Shown: positions 41,675-51,085, numbered from the stretch's first letter. The stretch: DNA of 64,000 bases from Zhihengliuella alba (GCF_039538765.1 NZ_BAABCJ010000002.1:248001-312000); one strand, 5' to 3'. A program made the numbers and translations. The notes: generated from the sequence alone by a model not told the origin.

Positions 41675-42841
41675 GTGACTTTTCCTGTGATCGGTGTAGT
41701 AGGCGGGGGCCAGCTGGCCCGGATGATGGCGCCCCAGGCGGTCCATCTCGGATTCGAGCTCCATGTGCTGGCGGAGGGGCCGGACGTCTCCGCGGTGACG
41801 GCCGTGTCCGAGGCGCCCGTGGGCGACTACAGGGACCTGGACGCGCTGCGCGAGTTCGCCCGCGGCAAGGACGTGGTGACGTTCGACCACGAGCACGTCC
41901 CCACGGAGCACCTGCAGGCCCTCATCGCCGAGGGCGTCAACGTCCAGCCGCGTCCCGATGCGCTGGTGCACGCCCAGGACAAGCTGGTCATGCGCCGCGC
42001 CGTCGAGCGGCTCGGCCTGCCCAACCCGCGCTGGCGCGAGGTCGCCGGCGTCGAGGAGCTGACGGCGTTCGGCGAGGAGATCGGCTGGCCGGTGGTCCTG
42101 AAGACGCCGCGCGGCGGCTACGACGGCAAGGGCGTGCGGATCGTCTCCTCCCCCGCGGAGGCCGCGGACTGCGCCGACTGGTTCACCGCCGACGACGGCG
42201 CCGCCCGCTCGCTGCTGGCCGAGGACAAGATCGAGTTCTCGCGGGAGCTCTCCGCGCTCGTCGCCCGCACCCCCGGCGGCGAGTCGCGCGCCTGGCCCGT
42301 GGTGCACACCATCCAGGTCGACGGAGTCTGCGACGAGGTGATCGCTCCGGCACCGGATCTGGATCCCGCCGTCGCGCAGGCCGCCCGCGACACGGCCCTG
42401 CGCATCGCCGAGGCCTTCGGCGTCACCGGCGTGATGGCGGCCGAGCTCTTCGAGACCCCCGGCGAGGGCGTCGGGTTCGTGATCAACGAGCTCGCGATGC
42501 GCCCGCACAACACGGGGCACTGGACCATGGACGGTGCCGTCACCAGCCAGTTCGAGCAGCACCTGCGGGCCGTCCTCGATCTGCCTCTGGGCGACACTTC
42601 CCCGCTCGGCGAGCGGGTCGTCATGAAGAACTACCTCGGCGGCGCGAACACGGACCTGTACTCCATGTTCCCCGCCGCGCTCGCGGCCGAGCCGCGCGCC
42701 AAGTTCCACGCCTACGGCAAGTCGGTGCGCCCGGGCCGTAAGATCGGGCACGTCAACGTCGTCGCCGAGCGGGGGGAGAGCGTCGACTCCCTGCGGGCCC
42801 GGGCCGACCGAGTGGCCGCGCTGATCCGCGACGGAAAGTAG
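41675..42841 (+). CDS. purK: N5-carboxyaminoimidazole ribonucleotide synthase
   Basis: ATP-grasp enzyme that carboxylates AIR to N5-CAIR in purine synthesis. The product (388 residues) begins VIGVVGGGQLARMM, the nucleotide-binding turn, with VTFDHEHVPTEHL, LKTPRGGYDGKG (ATP-grasp loop), FVINELAMRPHNTGHWT and GHVNVV in the right order. GTG 41675 is chosen from the leaderless spacing. purE follows after 7 bp, giving the common purK-purE operon. The EFSRELSALVAR box and RPHNTGH residues secure the family. Confidence 0.95.
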   Translation: MTFPVIGVVGGGQLARMMAPQAVHLGFELHVLAEGPDVSAVTAVSEAPVGDYRDLDALREFARGKDVVTFDHEHVPTEHLQALIAEGVNVQPRPDALVHAQDKLVMRRAVERLGLPNPRWREVAGVEELTAFGEEIGWPVVLKTPRGGYDGKGVRIVSSPAEAADCADWFTADDGAARSLLAEDKIEFSRELSALVARTPGGESRAWPVVHTIQVDGVCDEVIAPAPDLDPAVAQAARDTALRIAEAFGVTGVMAAELFETPGEGVGFVINELAMRPHNTGHWTMDGAVTSQFEQHLRAVLDLPLGDTSPLGERVVMKNYLGGANTDLYSMFPAALAAEPRAKFHAYGKSVRPGRKIGHVNVVAERGESVDSLRARADRVAALIRDGK

Positions 42842-42848
42842 AGGCGAG

Positions 42849-43382
42849 ATGACCGAGAGCAACGCGAAACCCCTCGTCGGCGTCGTGATGGGCTCCGACT
42901 CCGACTGGCCCGTCATGAAGCTGGCCGCCGAGGCCCTGACCGAGTTCGGGATCCCCTTCGAGGCCGACGTCGTCTCCGCGCACCGCATGCCCGAGGACAT
43001 GATCGCCTACGGCCGCGAGGCGCACGGGCGCGGGATCAAGGTCATCATCGCCGGGGCGGGCGGCGCCGCGCACCTGCCCGGCATGCTCGCCTCCGTCACC
43101 CCGCTGCCCGTCATCGGGGTTCCGGTGCCGCTGAAGACGCTCGACGGCATGGACTCGCTCCTGTCGATCGTGCAGATGCCCGCCGGTGTCCCGGTGGCCA
43201 CCGTCTCCATCGGCGGCGCCCGCAACGCCGGGCTCCTCGCCGCCCGCATCCTCTCCGCCGGGGAGGGCGAACTGGCCGCCGACCTCCAGGCCCGCCTGAT
43301 CGACTTCTCCGCTTCCCTGCGCCAGACCGCAGCGGACAAGGGCGCCGCCCTGCGAGCCACCGTCGCAGCCGACGCCGACTGA
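42849..43382 (+). CDS. purE: N5-carboxyaminoimidazole ribonucleotide mutase
   Basis: Converts N5-CAIR to CAIR, the step after purK. The 177-residue product contains VGVVMGSDSDWPVMKLA, SAHRMPEDM and GAGGAAHLPGMLAS, the conserved active-site residues of class I PurE. GAGGCGAG precedes ATG 42849. It is coupled to purK (7 bp gap) and followed by the LCP gene after 13 bp. Confidence 0.97.
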   Translation: MTESNAKPLVGVVMGSDSDWPVMKLAAEALTEFGIPFEADVVSAHRMPEDMIAYGREAHGRGIKVIIAGAGGAAHLPGMLASVTPLPVIGVPVPLKTLDGMDSLLSIVQMPAGVPVATVSIGGARNAGLLAARILSAGEGELAADLQARLIDFSASLRQTAADKGAALRATVAADAD

Positions 43383-43395
43383 ATCTGGGATCCCG

Positions 43396-45048
43396 ATGCG
43401 ACACAGCACAGCCACCCGCGGCCTGACCGACCCGGTCCGATATCCGGCCAACGCCCCCGCGCAGGTCAGGACCAAGCGAGCCTTCTTCCTGCTGCTCCTC
43501 ACCATCTTCGTCCCCGGCGGAGCGCAGGTCGTCGCGGGGAACCGGACCCTCGGCCGGCGGGCCCTCGCGGTCACGCTGACCTGCTGGGGCCTGCTCCTGG
43601 CCGCGCTCGTGGTCTACCTGGTGGACCGCTCCATCCTGCTCAGTCTGGTGGCCCGGCCCAGCGTCCAGATCGTCCTGGCCGTCGCCCTGCTGGTGCTGGC
43701 CGTCGGATGGCTGCTGCTCTTCATCAACACGCTGGCCATCATCCGGCCCAAGCTCCTGGCCCCGGGCGCCCGCGGCATCCTGGTGGCCTGCACCGTGGCG
43801 GCCCTGATCGGCACCTCCGGCGCGCTCGGCTACGGCTCGTTCGTGGTGAACGAGGGCCGCCAGACCATCGGCGACGTGTTCGCCACCGGCCCGGCGTTCG
43901 ACCCGGTCGACGGCCGCTACAACATCATGGTCATGGGCGGCGACGCCGGCGAGGGCCGCGACGGCCTGCGGCCGGACACCATGATGCTCTTCAGCATCGA
44001 CGCCGACTCGGGCAAGACCGCGGTCATCTCCTTCCCGCGCAACTTCCAGAGCGCGCAGTTCGCCGAGGACTCCCCCATGCGGCAGATCTACCCGAAGGGG
44101 TACAACTGCGGCAACGAGTGCATTATGAACTCCCTCTACAAGGACGTCACGGACAACCACGCGGACCTCTACCCCGAGTCGGAGGACCCGGGCGCCGAGG
44201 CGATGATGGACGCCGCCGAGGGCATCACCGGCATCAAGGTCCAGAGCTACGTGCTGGTGGACATGGCGGGCTTCGAGAAGCTGATCGACGCCATGGGCGG
44301 CGTGACGGTGGACTCCGGCGGCTGGGTCCCCTTCCGCGGCCCCGAGCGGGACGACACGTTCGTCCGCACCCGCTGGTTCCCGCCGGGCCAGTTGGAGCTC
44401 GACGGCGCGGAGGCCCTGTGGTTCGCGCGCTCGCGGTACTTCACCACCGACTACCACCGCATCCGCCGCCAGCAGTGCCTGCAGCAGGCCATGATGAAGC
44501 AGTTCAACCCCCAGACGGTGCTCACGCGCTTCAGCGCCATCATGTCCGCCGGCGAGGAGCTCGTCGACACGGACATCCCCCAGGACCAGCTCAGCAGCTT
44601 CCTGGGCCTGGCGGACAAGGCCCGTCAGCACCCCTTCGAGCGACTCACCCTCGGCGCACCGGACTTCGGCACCAGTTCCGACCGCTTCTCGACGTACCCG
44701 GACTTCGACCAGATCCGGGCGCGCGTCGACGAGCTGCTGCTCACGGCCTCCGACGAGGCCCCGGAGGAGACGACCGCGGCCCCGGAGACGCCGGAGTCCC
44801 CCGCCGCGGAGGACGGCGACGCCGGGGGCACGGGCGACGACGCGTCGGAGCCCGCCGCCGAGGAGACCACGGCGGAGGCCGAACCCTCCAAGGAGTCCGA
44901 GAGCATCCAGGGCTGGGCCGACTCGGCGCCGACGACGCAGCCCGACGGCTCCCCGATCACGGAGGAGTACCTGATCGAGCTCGAGGAGAACGGGCGCGAG
45001 GACATCCTCTCCCTGATCGCCGACAGCAACGCCGAGTGCTCCGCCTGA
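43396..45048 (+). CDS. LytR-CpsA-Psr (LCP) family protein
   Basis: A 550-residue LCP-type phosphotransferase that attaches glycopolymers to peptidoglycan. It starts with a basic tail and several hydrophobic segments (VFLLLLTIFVPGGAQVVAG to about residue 160, quoted in part: LLLTIFVPGGAQVVAG), more than the usual single helix. The LCP domain spans about residues 175-450, with YNIMVMGGDAGEGRDGLRPD, ISFPRNFQ and RSRYFTTDYHRIRRQ. The C-terminal 80 residues are disordered (Glu/Ala/Thr repeats). It follows purE in the same direction with a short gap; manA is 10 bp further. Confidence 0.9.
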   Translation: MRHSTATRGLTDPVRYPANAPAQVRTKRAFFLLLLTIFVPGGAQVVAGNRTLGRRALAVTLTCWGLLLAALVVYLVDRSILLSLVARPSVQIVLAVALLVLAVGWLLLFINTLAIIRPKLLAPGARGILVACTVAALIGTSGALGYGSFVVNEGRQTIGDVFATGPAFDPVDGRYNIMVMGGDAGEGRDGLRPDTMMLFSIDADSGKTAVISFPRNFQSAQFAEDSPMRQIYPKGYNCGNECIMNSLYKDVTDNHADLYPESEDPGAEAMMDAAEGITGIKVQSYVLVDMAGFEKLIDAMGGVTVDSGGWVPFRGPERDDTFVRTRWFPPGQLELDGAEALWFARSRYFTTDYHRIRRQQCLQQAMMKQFNPQTVLTRFSAIMSAGEELVDTDIPQDQLSSFLGLADKARQHPFERLTLGAPDFGTSSDRFSTYPDFDQIRARVDELLLTASDEAPEETTAAPETPESPAAEDGDAGGTGDDASEPAAEETTAEAEPSKESESIQGWADSAPTTQPDGSPITEEYLIELEENGREDILSLIADSNAECSA

Positions 45049-45058
45049 GGCAGCCACC

Positions 45059-46489
45059 GTGTTCCGACTGCACAACACCATCCGCGACTACGCGTGGGGC
45101 TCGGCCACTGCACTGGCCGAGCTGACGGGGCGCGTCCCGACCGGACGCCCCGAGGCCGAGCTGTGGATCGGCGCCCACCCCGGCGCCCCGTCGCGCGTCG
45201 AGCTGCCCGTCGCGGCGGCGCCGGCCGGGATCGCCGACCGGGACACCCCGTCCGGACCGGACGGGATCGCTGGCCCGGACGAGGTGTCCGGTTCGCCTCG
45301 GATGCCCGGTCTGGACGAGCTGCTGGCGGCGACTCCGGAGCTCCTCGGCGAGGACGCCGTCCGGCGTTTCGGCGGCCTGCCGTTCCTGACCAAGCTCCTG
45401 GCGGCCGCCGCTCCCCTGTCGCTGCAGGTCCATCCGAGCAGCGACCGGGCGCGCGCTGGCTTCGCGGCGGAGGAACGGGCGGGCATCCCCCGCTCGGCTC
45501 CGCACCGCAACTACAAGGACGAGCACCACAAGCCGGAGCTGCTCCTGGCTCTGACGCCGTTCCGGGCCCTGTGCGGGTTCCGCGAGCCCGCCGCATCCGC
45601 CGCGCTGTTCGAGGCCCTCGCCGCCTCCCCGGTCCTCGGCGGCGACGCCGCGGGGGCCGCGCGGGACATCGCCGGCCTCCTGCACGACGGCGACATCGCC
45701 GCCGCGTTCACGGCCCTCCTGGGCGGGGAACGGCGGGAGATCGCACCGGCCCTCGCGGCGCTGGTGCGCGAGGCCCCGGCCGCCGTCGCCGACCGCATGG
45801 CCTCCCGACCCGAGGCGGACCTGGACGACGGGCTGCGGGAGATCGTCTCGATCGGACAGCACTACCCGGGCGATCCGGGGACCCTGGTCTCCCTGCTGCT
45901 CAACCACGTGACGCTGGAGCCCGGCGAGGCGATCGCGCTGCCGGCCGGCAACGTCCACGCGTACCTGGACGGGCTCGGCGTCGAGGTCATGGCCAGCTCG
46001 GACAACGTCCTGCGCGGCGGGCTCACGCCGAAGCACGTGGACGTCGTCGAGCTGCTGGCCACCGTCGACTTCCGCCCCCTGCCCGTGCCGCGCGTCCGGC
46101 CCGAGCCCGCGGTCCCCGGCTCGGCGGCGGACCCGCGGTCGTCGGTGTACCGCCCCGGCTTCGAGGAGTTCCAGCTCCAGCGCCTGCACTGGCCGGCACC
46201 GGGGACCCCGACGCGCGCGGACGCACCGACGGGCGACGCCGTCGCCGTCGAGGCGAACGGGCCCGTCGCCATCCTCGTCACCGAGGGGTCGGTCCGGTTC
46301 GAGTCCCCCGCCGGCTCCGTGCTCCTGCAGCCCGGGGAGGCCGCCTTCGTGCCGGCCGGCGAGACGCCGGTCAGCGCGCGCCCGGAGGCCTTCCCCGGCG
46401 GCGAGGCCCCCGGAAACGCGGACGCGGGACGCGACGGCGGTGCCACGGCCTTCGCCGTCACGCTCCCGCCACGCGCCCCGCGTCCCTGA
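45059..46489 (+). CDS. manA: Mannose-6-phosphate isomerase, class I
   Basis: Interconverts fructose 6-phosphate and mannose 6-phosphate, opening the way to GDP-mannose and polyprenyl-phosphate mannose used by pmt and surface glycans. The 476-residue product has the IRDYAWGS start, QVHPSS, YKDEHHKPELLLAL (zinc ligands) and AYLDGLGVEVMASSDNVLRG, with the catalytic arginine nearby. It is longer than E. coli ManA through Ala/Pro/Asp-rich inserts near residue 65 and the C-terminus. GTG 45059, 10 bp after the LCP stop, was chosen. It converges on glpX with a 12-bp gap and no visible terminator. Confidence 0.95.
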   Translation: MFRLHNTIRDYAWGSATALAELTGRVPTGRPEAELWIGAHPGAPSRVELPVAAAPAGIADRDTPSGPDGIAGPDEVSGSPRMPGLDELLAATPELLGEDAVRRFGGLPFLTKLLAAAAPLSLQVHPSSDRARAGFAAEERAGIPRSAPHRNYKDEHHKPELLLALTPFRALCGFREPAASAALFEALAASPVLGGDAAGAARDIAGLLHDGDIAAAFTALLGGERREIAPALAALVREAPAAVADRMASRPEADLDDGLREIVSIGQHYPGDPGTLVSLLLNHVTLEPGEAIALPAGNVHAYLDGLGVEVMASSDNVLRGGLTPKHVDVVELLATVDFRPLPVPRVRPEPAVPGSAADPRSSVYRPGFEEFQLQRLHWPAPGTPTRADAPTGDAVAVEANGPVAILVTEGSVRFESPAGSVLLQPGEAAFVPAGETPVSARPEAFPGGEAPGNADAGRDGGATAFAVTLPPRAPRP

Positions 46490-46501
46490 CGCCGTCCAGG
46501 G

Positions 46502-47524
46502 TCAGCGCACGTAGGGCTCCCACTTGCGGGCCTGGTGCTCGCCGTCGACGAACCGGATGGTCCCGGACTTCGAGCGCATGACGATCGACTGCGTCCGGAT
46601 GGTGTTGTCCTTGTAGCGCACGCCGCGGAGCAGGTCGCCGTCGGTAATGCCCGTCGCCGCGAAGTAGCAGTTGTCGCTGGTGACGAGGTCCGTGGTCGTC
46701 AGCACCTGGTCGAGATCGTGGCCGGCGTCGATGGCGCGCTGCTTCTCGTCGTCGTCCTGCGGCCAGAGCCGACCCTGGATGACGCCGCCGAGCGCACGGA
46801 TGGCGCACGCGGAGACGATGCCCTCGGGGGTGCCGCCGATGCCCATGAGCGCGTCGACGCCGGTGTCCTCGCGGGTCGCGGCGATGGCCCCGGCGACATC
46901 GCCGTCGAGGATGATCTTGGTGCGCGCCCCCGCCGAGCGGATGTCCTCGATGAGGCCCTGGTGCCGCGGGCGGTCCAGGACGCAGACGGTGACCTGGCTG
47001 ATCGGCTTGTTCTTCGCCTTCGCGATCAGGTGCAGGTTCTGCTTGACCGGCAGACGCAGGTCCACGAGATCGGCGGCCTCCGGGCCGGTGACGAGCTTCT
47101 CCATGTAGAAGACGGCGGACGGATCGAGCATCGACCCGCGCTCGGCCACCGCCAGCACGGACAGGGCGTTGTTGATGCCCAGCGCGGTCAGGCGCGTGCC
47201 GTCGATCGGGTCCACGGCGACGTCGACCTCCGGGCCGTTGCCGTCGCCGACGCGCTCCCCGTTGAAGAGCATCGGGGCCTCGTCCTTCTCGCCCTCGCCG
47301 ATGACCACCACACCGTTGAAGCGGACCGTCGAGAGGAGCGAGCGCATGGCGTCGACGGCCGCGCCGTCGGCGGCGTTCTTGTCCCCCAGGCCGACCCAGG
47401 GGCTGGAGGCGATGGCGGCAGCCTCGGTCACGCGCACGAGCTCGAGCGCGAGGTTACGGTCCGGTTCGGCGTCCCCCAGCGACAAGCGGGGCGAAAGCTG
47501 GGCGAAATTTGTGTCTTCAGTCAC
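46502..47524 (-). CDS. glpX: Fructose-1,6-bisphosphatase class II
   Basis: Gluconeogenic phosphatase that makes fructose 6-phosphate. The 340-residue protein has VVVIGEGEKDEAPM with the metal site, DVAVDPIDGTRL, LDRPRHQGLIEDIRSAG, GIGGTPEGIVSACAI and TSDNCYFAATGITDGDLL, all class II markers. I placed the start at GTG 47524 since GAGGAA lies a few bases upstream; ATG 47548 is also in frame. It faces manA. It is neighboured upstream by a DUF4245 gene in the divergent direction and by fumC, a block conserved in actinobacteria. Confidence 0.95.
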   Translation of the reverse strand: MTEDTNFAQLSPRLSLGDAEPDRNLALELVRVTEAAAIASSPWVGLGDKNAADGAAVDAMRSLLSTVRFNGVVVIGEGEKDEAPMLFNGERVGDGNGPEVDVAVDPIDGTRLTALGINNALSVLAVAERGSMLDPSAVFYMEKLVTGPEAADLVDLRLPVKQNLHLIAKAKNKPISQVTVCVLDRPRHQGLIEDIRSAGARTKIILDGDVAGAIAATREDTGVDALMGIGGTPEGIVSACAIRALGGVIQGRLWPQDDDEKQRAIDAGHDLDQVLTTTDLVTSDNCYFAATGITDGDLLRGVRYKDNTIRTQSIVMRSKSGTIRFVDGEHQARKWEPYVR

Positions 47525-47623
47525 GTCGTTCCTCACCGTTGAGTGCATGTCAGCGGGTCGACCCCGCTCCCCGTCGATCATATCGGCCATGGGTTCGCGT
47601 CGTCGGCCCCGGCCGTCATCGGC

Positions 47624-47629
47624 GACAAT
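47624..47629 (+). promoter_or_regulatory. -10 box of the DUF4245 gene (leaderless)
   Basis: GACAAT is exactly six bases before GTG 47636, which argues against a start further upstream. Confidence 0.5.
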
Positions 47630-47635
47630 GGTTAC

Positions 47636-48232
47636 GTGAATACCGAGCACGTGGACCAAGAGCAGCTCCCCAAGCCGATCCTGACCAAGTCGCAGGCGAA
47701 GCGGGCCAACCAGTCCCTCAAGGGCATGGTCATCTCCGTGCTGCTGACGCTCGCCGTGGTCCTGCCGGTACTCGCCCTGAACCCGTTCAACCAGGAGAAC
47801 AACTTCCGGCCCGACGTCGACGTCACCGCGGTCGCCGCGCAGGTCGACGGCTCCGCCGGCTTCGTCCCGCTGGACCTCGAGCTGCCCGACGAGTGGTACT
47901 CGAACTTCGCGCGCTGGCAGGGATCCCAGGCCGACGGCGTCGATTTCTGGGAGGTCGGCTACGTCCGCGGCGAGGACGGCTTCGTGGGCCTGCGCCAGAC
48001 CGCCGACGCGAATCCGACCTGGATCGCCCAGCACGCCGGCGACGTCGCCCCCTCCGGCCAGCGCGAGATCGCCGGCGTGGTGTGGCAGGAGTACTCCTAC
48101 CGGGACGACGACGGCGTCGAGCACGTCACGCTCGTCGCCGACCTGGAGGACAGCACCGTCATGCTCTACAGCGACTCGGGGGCCGAACTGCTCGAGACCG
48201 CCGCCACGGCCGTCACGGAATCCAGCGTCTGA
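47636..48232 (+). CDS. DUF4245 family membrane-anchored protein
   Basis: A 198-residue protein with one N-terminal membrane segment (VISVLLTLAVVLPVLALNPF, residues about 30-50) and an extracytoplasmic domain with the sequence FVPLDLELPDEWYSNFARW, typical of DUF4245. Its partner is glpX, divergent with 112 bp between starts, as in mycobacteria (Rv1100/Rv1099c). GTG 47636 is favoured by the leaderless -10 spacing. The biochemical role is unknown; the family is confined to actinobacteria. Confidence 0.85.
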   Translation: MNTEHVDQEQLPKPILTKSQAKRANQSLKGMVISVLLTLAVVLPVLALNPFNQENNFRPDVDVTAVAAQVDGSAGFVPLDLELPDEWYSNFARWQGSQADGVDFWEVGYVRGEDGFVGLRQTADANPTWIAQHAGDVAPSGQREIAGVVWQEYSYRDDDGVEHVTLVADLEDSTVMLYSDSGAELLETAATAVTESSV

Positions 48233-48245
48233 GTCGCCGCCGCGT

Positions 48246-48251
48246 TAATCT
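48246..48251 (+). promoter_or_regulatory. -10 box of the carbonic anhydrase gene (leaderless)
   Basis: TAATCT is exactly six bases before ATG 48258. Confidence 0.6.
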
Positions 48252-48257
48252 GATGGC

Positions 48258-48905
48258 ATGACTGACACGAAACCCACCGGATCCCTCCCCCGCGTCCTGA
48301 GCCCGCAGGAGGCATGGGAGGAATTGCGGGCCGGCAACGAGCGGTTCGTCGCGGGCACCAGCGCACACCCGAACCAGAACGCCGCGCGCCGCGGCGAGCT
48401 GATCGACTCGCAGCATCCCTTCGCCGTCATCTTCGGCTGCTCCGACTCGCGCCTGGCCGCGGAGATCATCTTCGACGTGGGTCTCGGCGACGTCTTCGTG
48501 GTCCGCACCGCGGGGCACGTCATCGACGACACCGTGCTGGGGTCCCTGGAGTACTCGGTGGACATCCTCAATGTGCCGTTGATCGTGGTGCTCGGCCACG
48601 ACTCCTGCGGCGCCGTGACCGCCGCCGGTCAGTCCTACGACAGCGGGACGATGCCCCCCGGGTACATCCGCGGTCTGGTCGAGCGGATCACGCCCAGCGT
48701 CATCGCCGCGCGTCGCAACGGCATCGAGAGCGTCAACGAGACGGTGGTGGAGCACGTCCGGCAGACGTCCTCCCGCCTCGCGGAGGCCTCGCCCAGCCTG
48801 GCGGCGGCCATCGAGGAGGGCCGCACCGCCGTCGTCGGCCTGGCGTACCGGCTGGCGGAGGGCCGCGCGGAGCTCGTCTCCGGGCACGGCAGCTTCCAGC
48901 CCTGA
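48258..48905 (+). CDS. Beta-carbonic anhydrase
   Basis: Hydrates CO2 to bicarbonate, useful for carboxylases such as PurK's downstream bicarbonate demand and anaplerosis. The 215-residue product has the zinc/catalytic dyad motif CSDSR (Cys61, Asp63, Arg65) and HDSC (His114, Cys117), complete for a functional beta class. GNERFVAG near residue 30 is the N-terminal clade motif. There is no signal peptide, so it is cytosolic. The gene is transcribed from a leaderless-type promoter and is separated from fumC by 86 bp. Confidence 0.95.
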   Translation: MTDTKPTGSLPRVLSPQEAWEELRAGNERFVAGTSAHPNQNAARRGELIDSQHPFAVIFGCSDSRLAAEIIFDVGLGDVFVVRTAGHVIDDTVLGSLEYSVDILNVPLIVVLGHDSCGAVTAAGQSYDSGTMPPGYIRGLVERITPSVIAARRNGIESVNETVVEHVRQTSSRLAEASPSLAAAIEEGRTAVVGLAYRLAEGRAELVSGHGSFQP

Positions 48906-48979
48906 CCCGGCCCGGCGGGTCGACGCGCGGCCGCGTCGGGGCGGACCGGGCGTCCTAGCGCGGCGCCGCGCCGCCGGAC

Positions 48980-48985
48980 TACGGT
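48980..48985 (+). promoter_or_regulatory. -10 box of fumC (leaderless)
   Basis: TACGGT is exactly six bases before ATG 48992. Confidence 0.55.
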
Positions 48986-48991
48986 GGGTCC

Positions 48992-50407
48992 ATGACTGCG
49001 AGCGAGAACTACCGTATCGAGCACGACACCATGGGCGAGGTCCGCGTCCCCGCGGACGCGCTCTACAGGGCCCAGACGCAGCGCGCCGTGGAGAACTTCC
49101 CCATCTCCGGCAAGCGACTCGAGCGGAAGCACATCGAGGCCCTCGCACGGGTCAAGAAGGCCACGGCGCGGGCCAACGCCGCCCTCGGCGTCATCGACCG
49201 CGACATCGCCGACGCGATCGTCGAGTCCGCGGACCGGGTCGCCCGTGGCGAGTTCGACGAGCACTTCCCCATCGACGTCTTCCAGACCGGCTCCGGCACG
49301 TCGTCGAACATGAACACGAACGAGGTCCTGGCCGAGCTCGCGTCCCGCCGCCTCGCGGACCACGGCAGCGTCAAGAAGGTGCATCCCAACGACCACGTCA
49401 ACGCGTCCCAGTCCTCCAACGACGTGTTCCCGACGTCGGTGCACGTCGCCGCGACGAGTGCCCTGCTGAACGACCTGATGCCGGCGCTGGACCACCTCGC
49501 GTCCTCGCTCGAGCGCAAGGCCGAGGAGTTCAAGGACGTGGTGAAGTCCGGGCGAACGCACCTGATGGACGCGACGCCGGTGACGCTCGGGCAGGAGTTC
49601 GGCGGCTACGCCGCGCAGATCCGGTACGGCATCGAGCGCGTCGAGGCCTCCCTGCCCCGGGTGGCGGAGGTCCCGCTCGGCGGGACGGCCGTGGGCACGG
49701 GGATCAACACGCCTGAGGGCTTTCCGGAGAAGGTCATCGCCCTGCTCGCGGAGGACTCCGGGCTGCCGCTGACCGAGGCGCGCAACCACTTCGAGGCGCA
49801 GGCGAACCGCGACGGGCTCGTGGAGGCGTCCGGGCAGCTGCGGACCATCGCGTACTCGCTGATGAAGATCAACAACGACCTGCGCTGGATGGGCTCGGGC
49901 CCGAACACCGGCCTCGGCGAGATCGCGATCCCCGACCTGCAGCCGGGCTCCTCGATCATGCCGGGCAAGGTCAACCCGGTGATCTGCGAGGCGGCGATCC
50001 AGGTCGCCGCGCAGGTGATCGGCAATGACACCACTATCGCCCTCTCCTCGACCAACGGCGCGTTCGAGCTCAACGTGGGCATCCCGGTCATGGCCGCGAA
50101 CCTGCTCGAATCGATCCGGCTGCTCACCAACACGAGCCGCCTGATGGCCGACCGGATGATCGACGGCCTCTCCGCCAACACGGAGCGCGCCCGCTTCCTC
50201 GCGGAGGCCAGCCCGTCGATCGTGACGCCGCTGAACCAGTTCATCGGCTACGAGAATGCCGCACAGATCGCCAAGAAGGCCGTCTCCGAGGGCATCACCG
50301 TGCGCGAGGCGACGCTGGCCCTCGGGTTCGTCGAGCGCGGCGAGCTGACCGAGGAGCAGCTCGACCAGGCACTCGACGTCACGACCATGACCGGCCCCAA
50401 CCGCTGA
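48992..50407 (+). CDS. fumC: Class II fumarate hydratase
   Basis: Iron-independent fumarase of the TCA cycle. The 471-residue protein carries TGSGTSSNMNTNEVLA, HPNDHVNASQSSNDVFP, SGRTHLMDATPVTLGQEF and the signature GSSIMPGKVNP with the catalytic serine loop. No other lyase signature fits better. The promoter gives a leaderless mRNA. A converging prepilin peptidase gene lies 117 bp downstream, with a tandem duplication at its stop. Confidence 0.97.
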   Translation: MTASENYRIEHDTMGEVRVPADALYRAQTQRAVENFPISGKRLERKHIEALARVKKATARANAALGVIDRDIADAIVESADRVARGEFDEHFPIDVFQTGSGTSSNMNTNEVLAELASRRLADHGSVKKVHPNDHVNASQSSNDVFPTSVHVAATSALLNDLMPALDHLASSLERKAEEFKDVVKSGRTHLMDATPVTLGQEFGGYAAQIRYGIERVEASLPRVAEVPLGGTAVGTGINTPEGFPEKVIALLAEDSGLPLTEARNHFEAQANRDGLVEASGQLRTIAYSLMKINNDLRWMGSGPNTGLGEIAIPDLQPGSSIMPGKVNPVICEAAIQVAAQVIGNDTTIALSSTNGAFELNVGIPVMAANLLESIRLLTNTSRLMADRMIDGLSANTERARFLAEASPSIVTPLNQFIGYENAAQIAKKAVSEGITVREATLALGFVERGELTEEQLDQALDVTTMTGPNR

Positions 50408-50520
50408 GCCCCAGCACCCGCCCGCCCCGCGGCACCGCCGTGGTGGGCAGTGCCGCAGCGCGTGCCGTCGCGCGCGGCCCCGCAGCGGCTCGGGGCGAAG
50501 CACCGCAGTGCGCAGGGCAG

Positions 50521-50536
50521 CCGATCAGCCGATCAG
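50521..50536. repeat. 8-bp tandem duplication across the prepilin peptidase stop codon
   Basis: Two copies of CCGATCAG; the stop codon (TCA on plus at 50525-50527) lies inside the first. The period is not a multiple of three. Confidence 0.75.
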
Positions 50537-51028
50537 CAGCGCCGCGGCGGTTCCCAGGACCATGAAGGGCCCGAACGGGACGGCCGTCCTCGCGCCGATC
50601 CGCTTCGTCAGGACCAGGACGACGGCGGTGAGGCCGCCGAGCGTGAAGGTCAGCAGGGTGCCCAGCGCGAGGTACTCCCAGGCGGGCAGCGCCAGGTGCA
50701 TGCCGAGCACCCCGGCGAGCTTGACGTCTCCCATGCCCATGCCGCGCGGCTGGACCAGGTGGAGCAGCAGGTAGAAGGAGAAGAGGATCCCGCCGCCGGC
50801 GAGCATGCGCAGGGCCTGCCAGGGGTCGCCGGCCAGCAGGGCCGTGGCGGCGAGCAGCAGAGCCGCCACCGGGTACCAGGGCAGGACGATCCGGTTCGGC
50901 AGCCGGTGGCTCCGCGCGTCGATCACCGCGAGGCGGCTCCCGTTGACCACGAAGACGACCAGCGCCGCGGCGAGGGCGGCCGCCGCCCACGGGCGGTGCC
51001 CGGCGAGGTCTGCGAACAGGGCGATCAT
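50525..51028 (-). CDS. Prepilin peptidase (A24 family)
   Basis: A membrane aspartic protease that removes the leader from type IV pilin-like or Tad/Flp pilins. The 167-residue protein has six hydrophobic segments and the two catalytic aspartates, one in IDARSHRLPN and one in GMGDVKLAGV. This is the short form without the N-methyltransferase domain, as in the Flp/TadV type. ATG 51028 fits a TAGCGT -10 box seven bases upstream; GTG 51037 would overlap that box. No pilus genes lie in this window, so the substrate must be encoded elsewhere. Confidence 0.88.
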   Translation of the reverse strand: MIALFADLAGHRPWAAAALAAALVVFVVNGSRLAVIDARSHRLPNRIVLPWYPVAALLLAATALLAGDPWQALRMLAGGGILFSFYLLLHLVQPRGMGMGDVKLAGVLGMHLALPAWEYLALGTLLTFTLGGLTAVVLVLTKRIGARTAVPFGPFMVLGTAAALLIG

Positions 51029-51035
51029 GCGCTTC

Positions 51036-51041
51036 ACGCTA
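51036..51041 (-). promoter_or_regulatory. -10 box of the prepilin peptidase gene (leaderless)
   Basis: TAGCGT on the minus strand, seven bases before ATG 51028. Confidence 0.45.
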
Positions 51042-51073
51042 CTTCACCCCTGCCGCCGCCGCGCGGCCGGACG

Positions 51074-51079
51074 TAGGCT
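51074..51079 (+). promoter_or_regulatory. -10 box of the hypothetical gene at 51086 (leaderless)
   Basis: TAGGCT is exactly six bases before ATG 51086. The two divergent -10 boxes for this gene and the prepilin peptidase are only 32 bp apart. Confidence 0.55.
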
Positions 51080-51085
51080 GTGGAT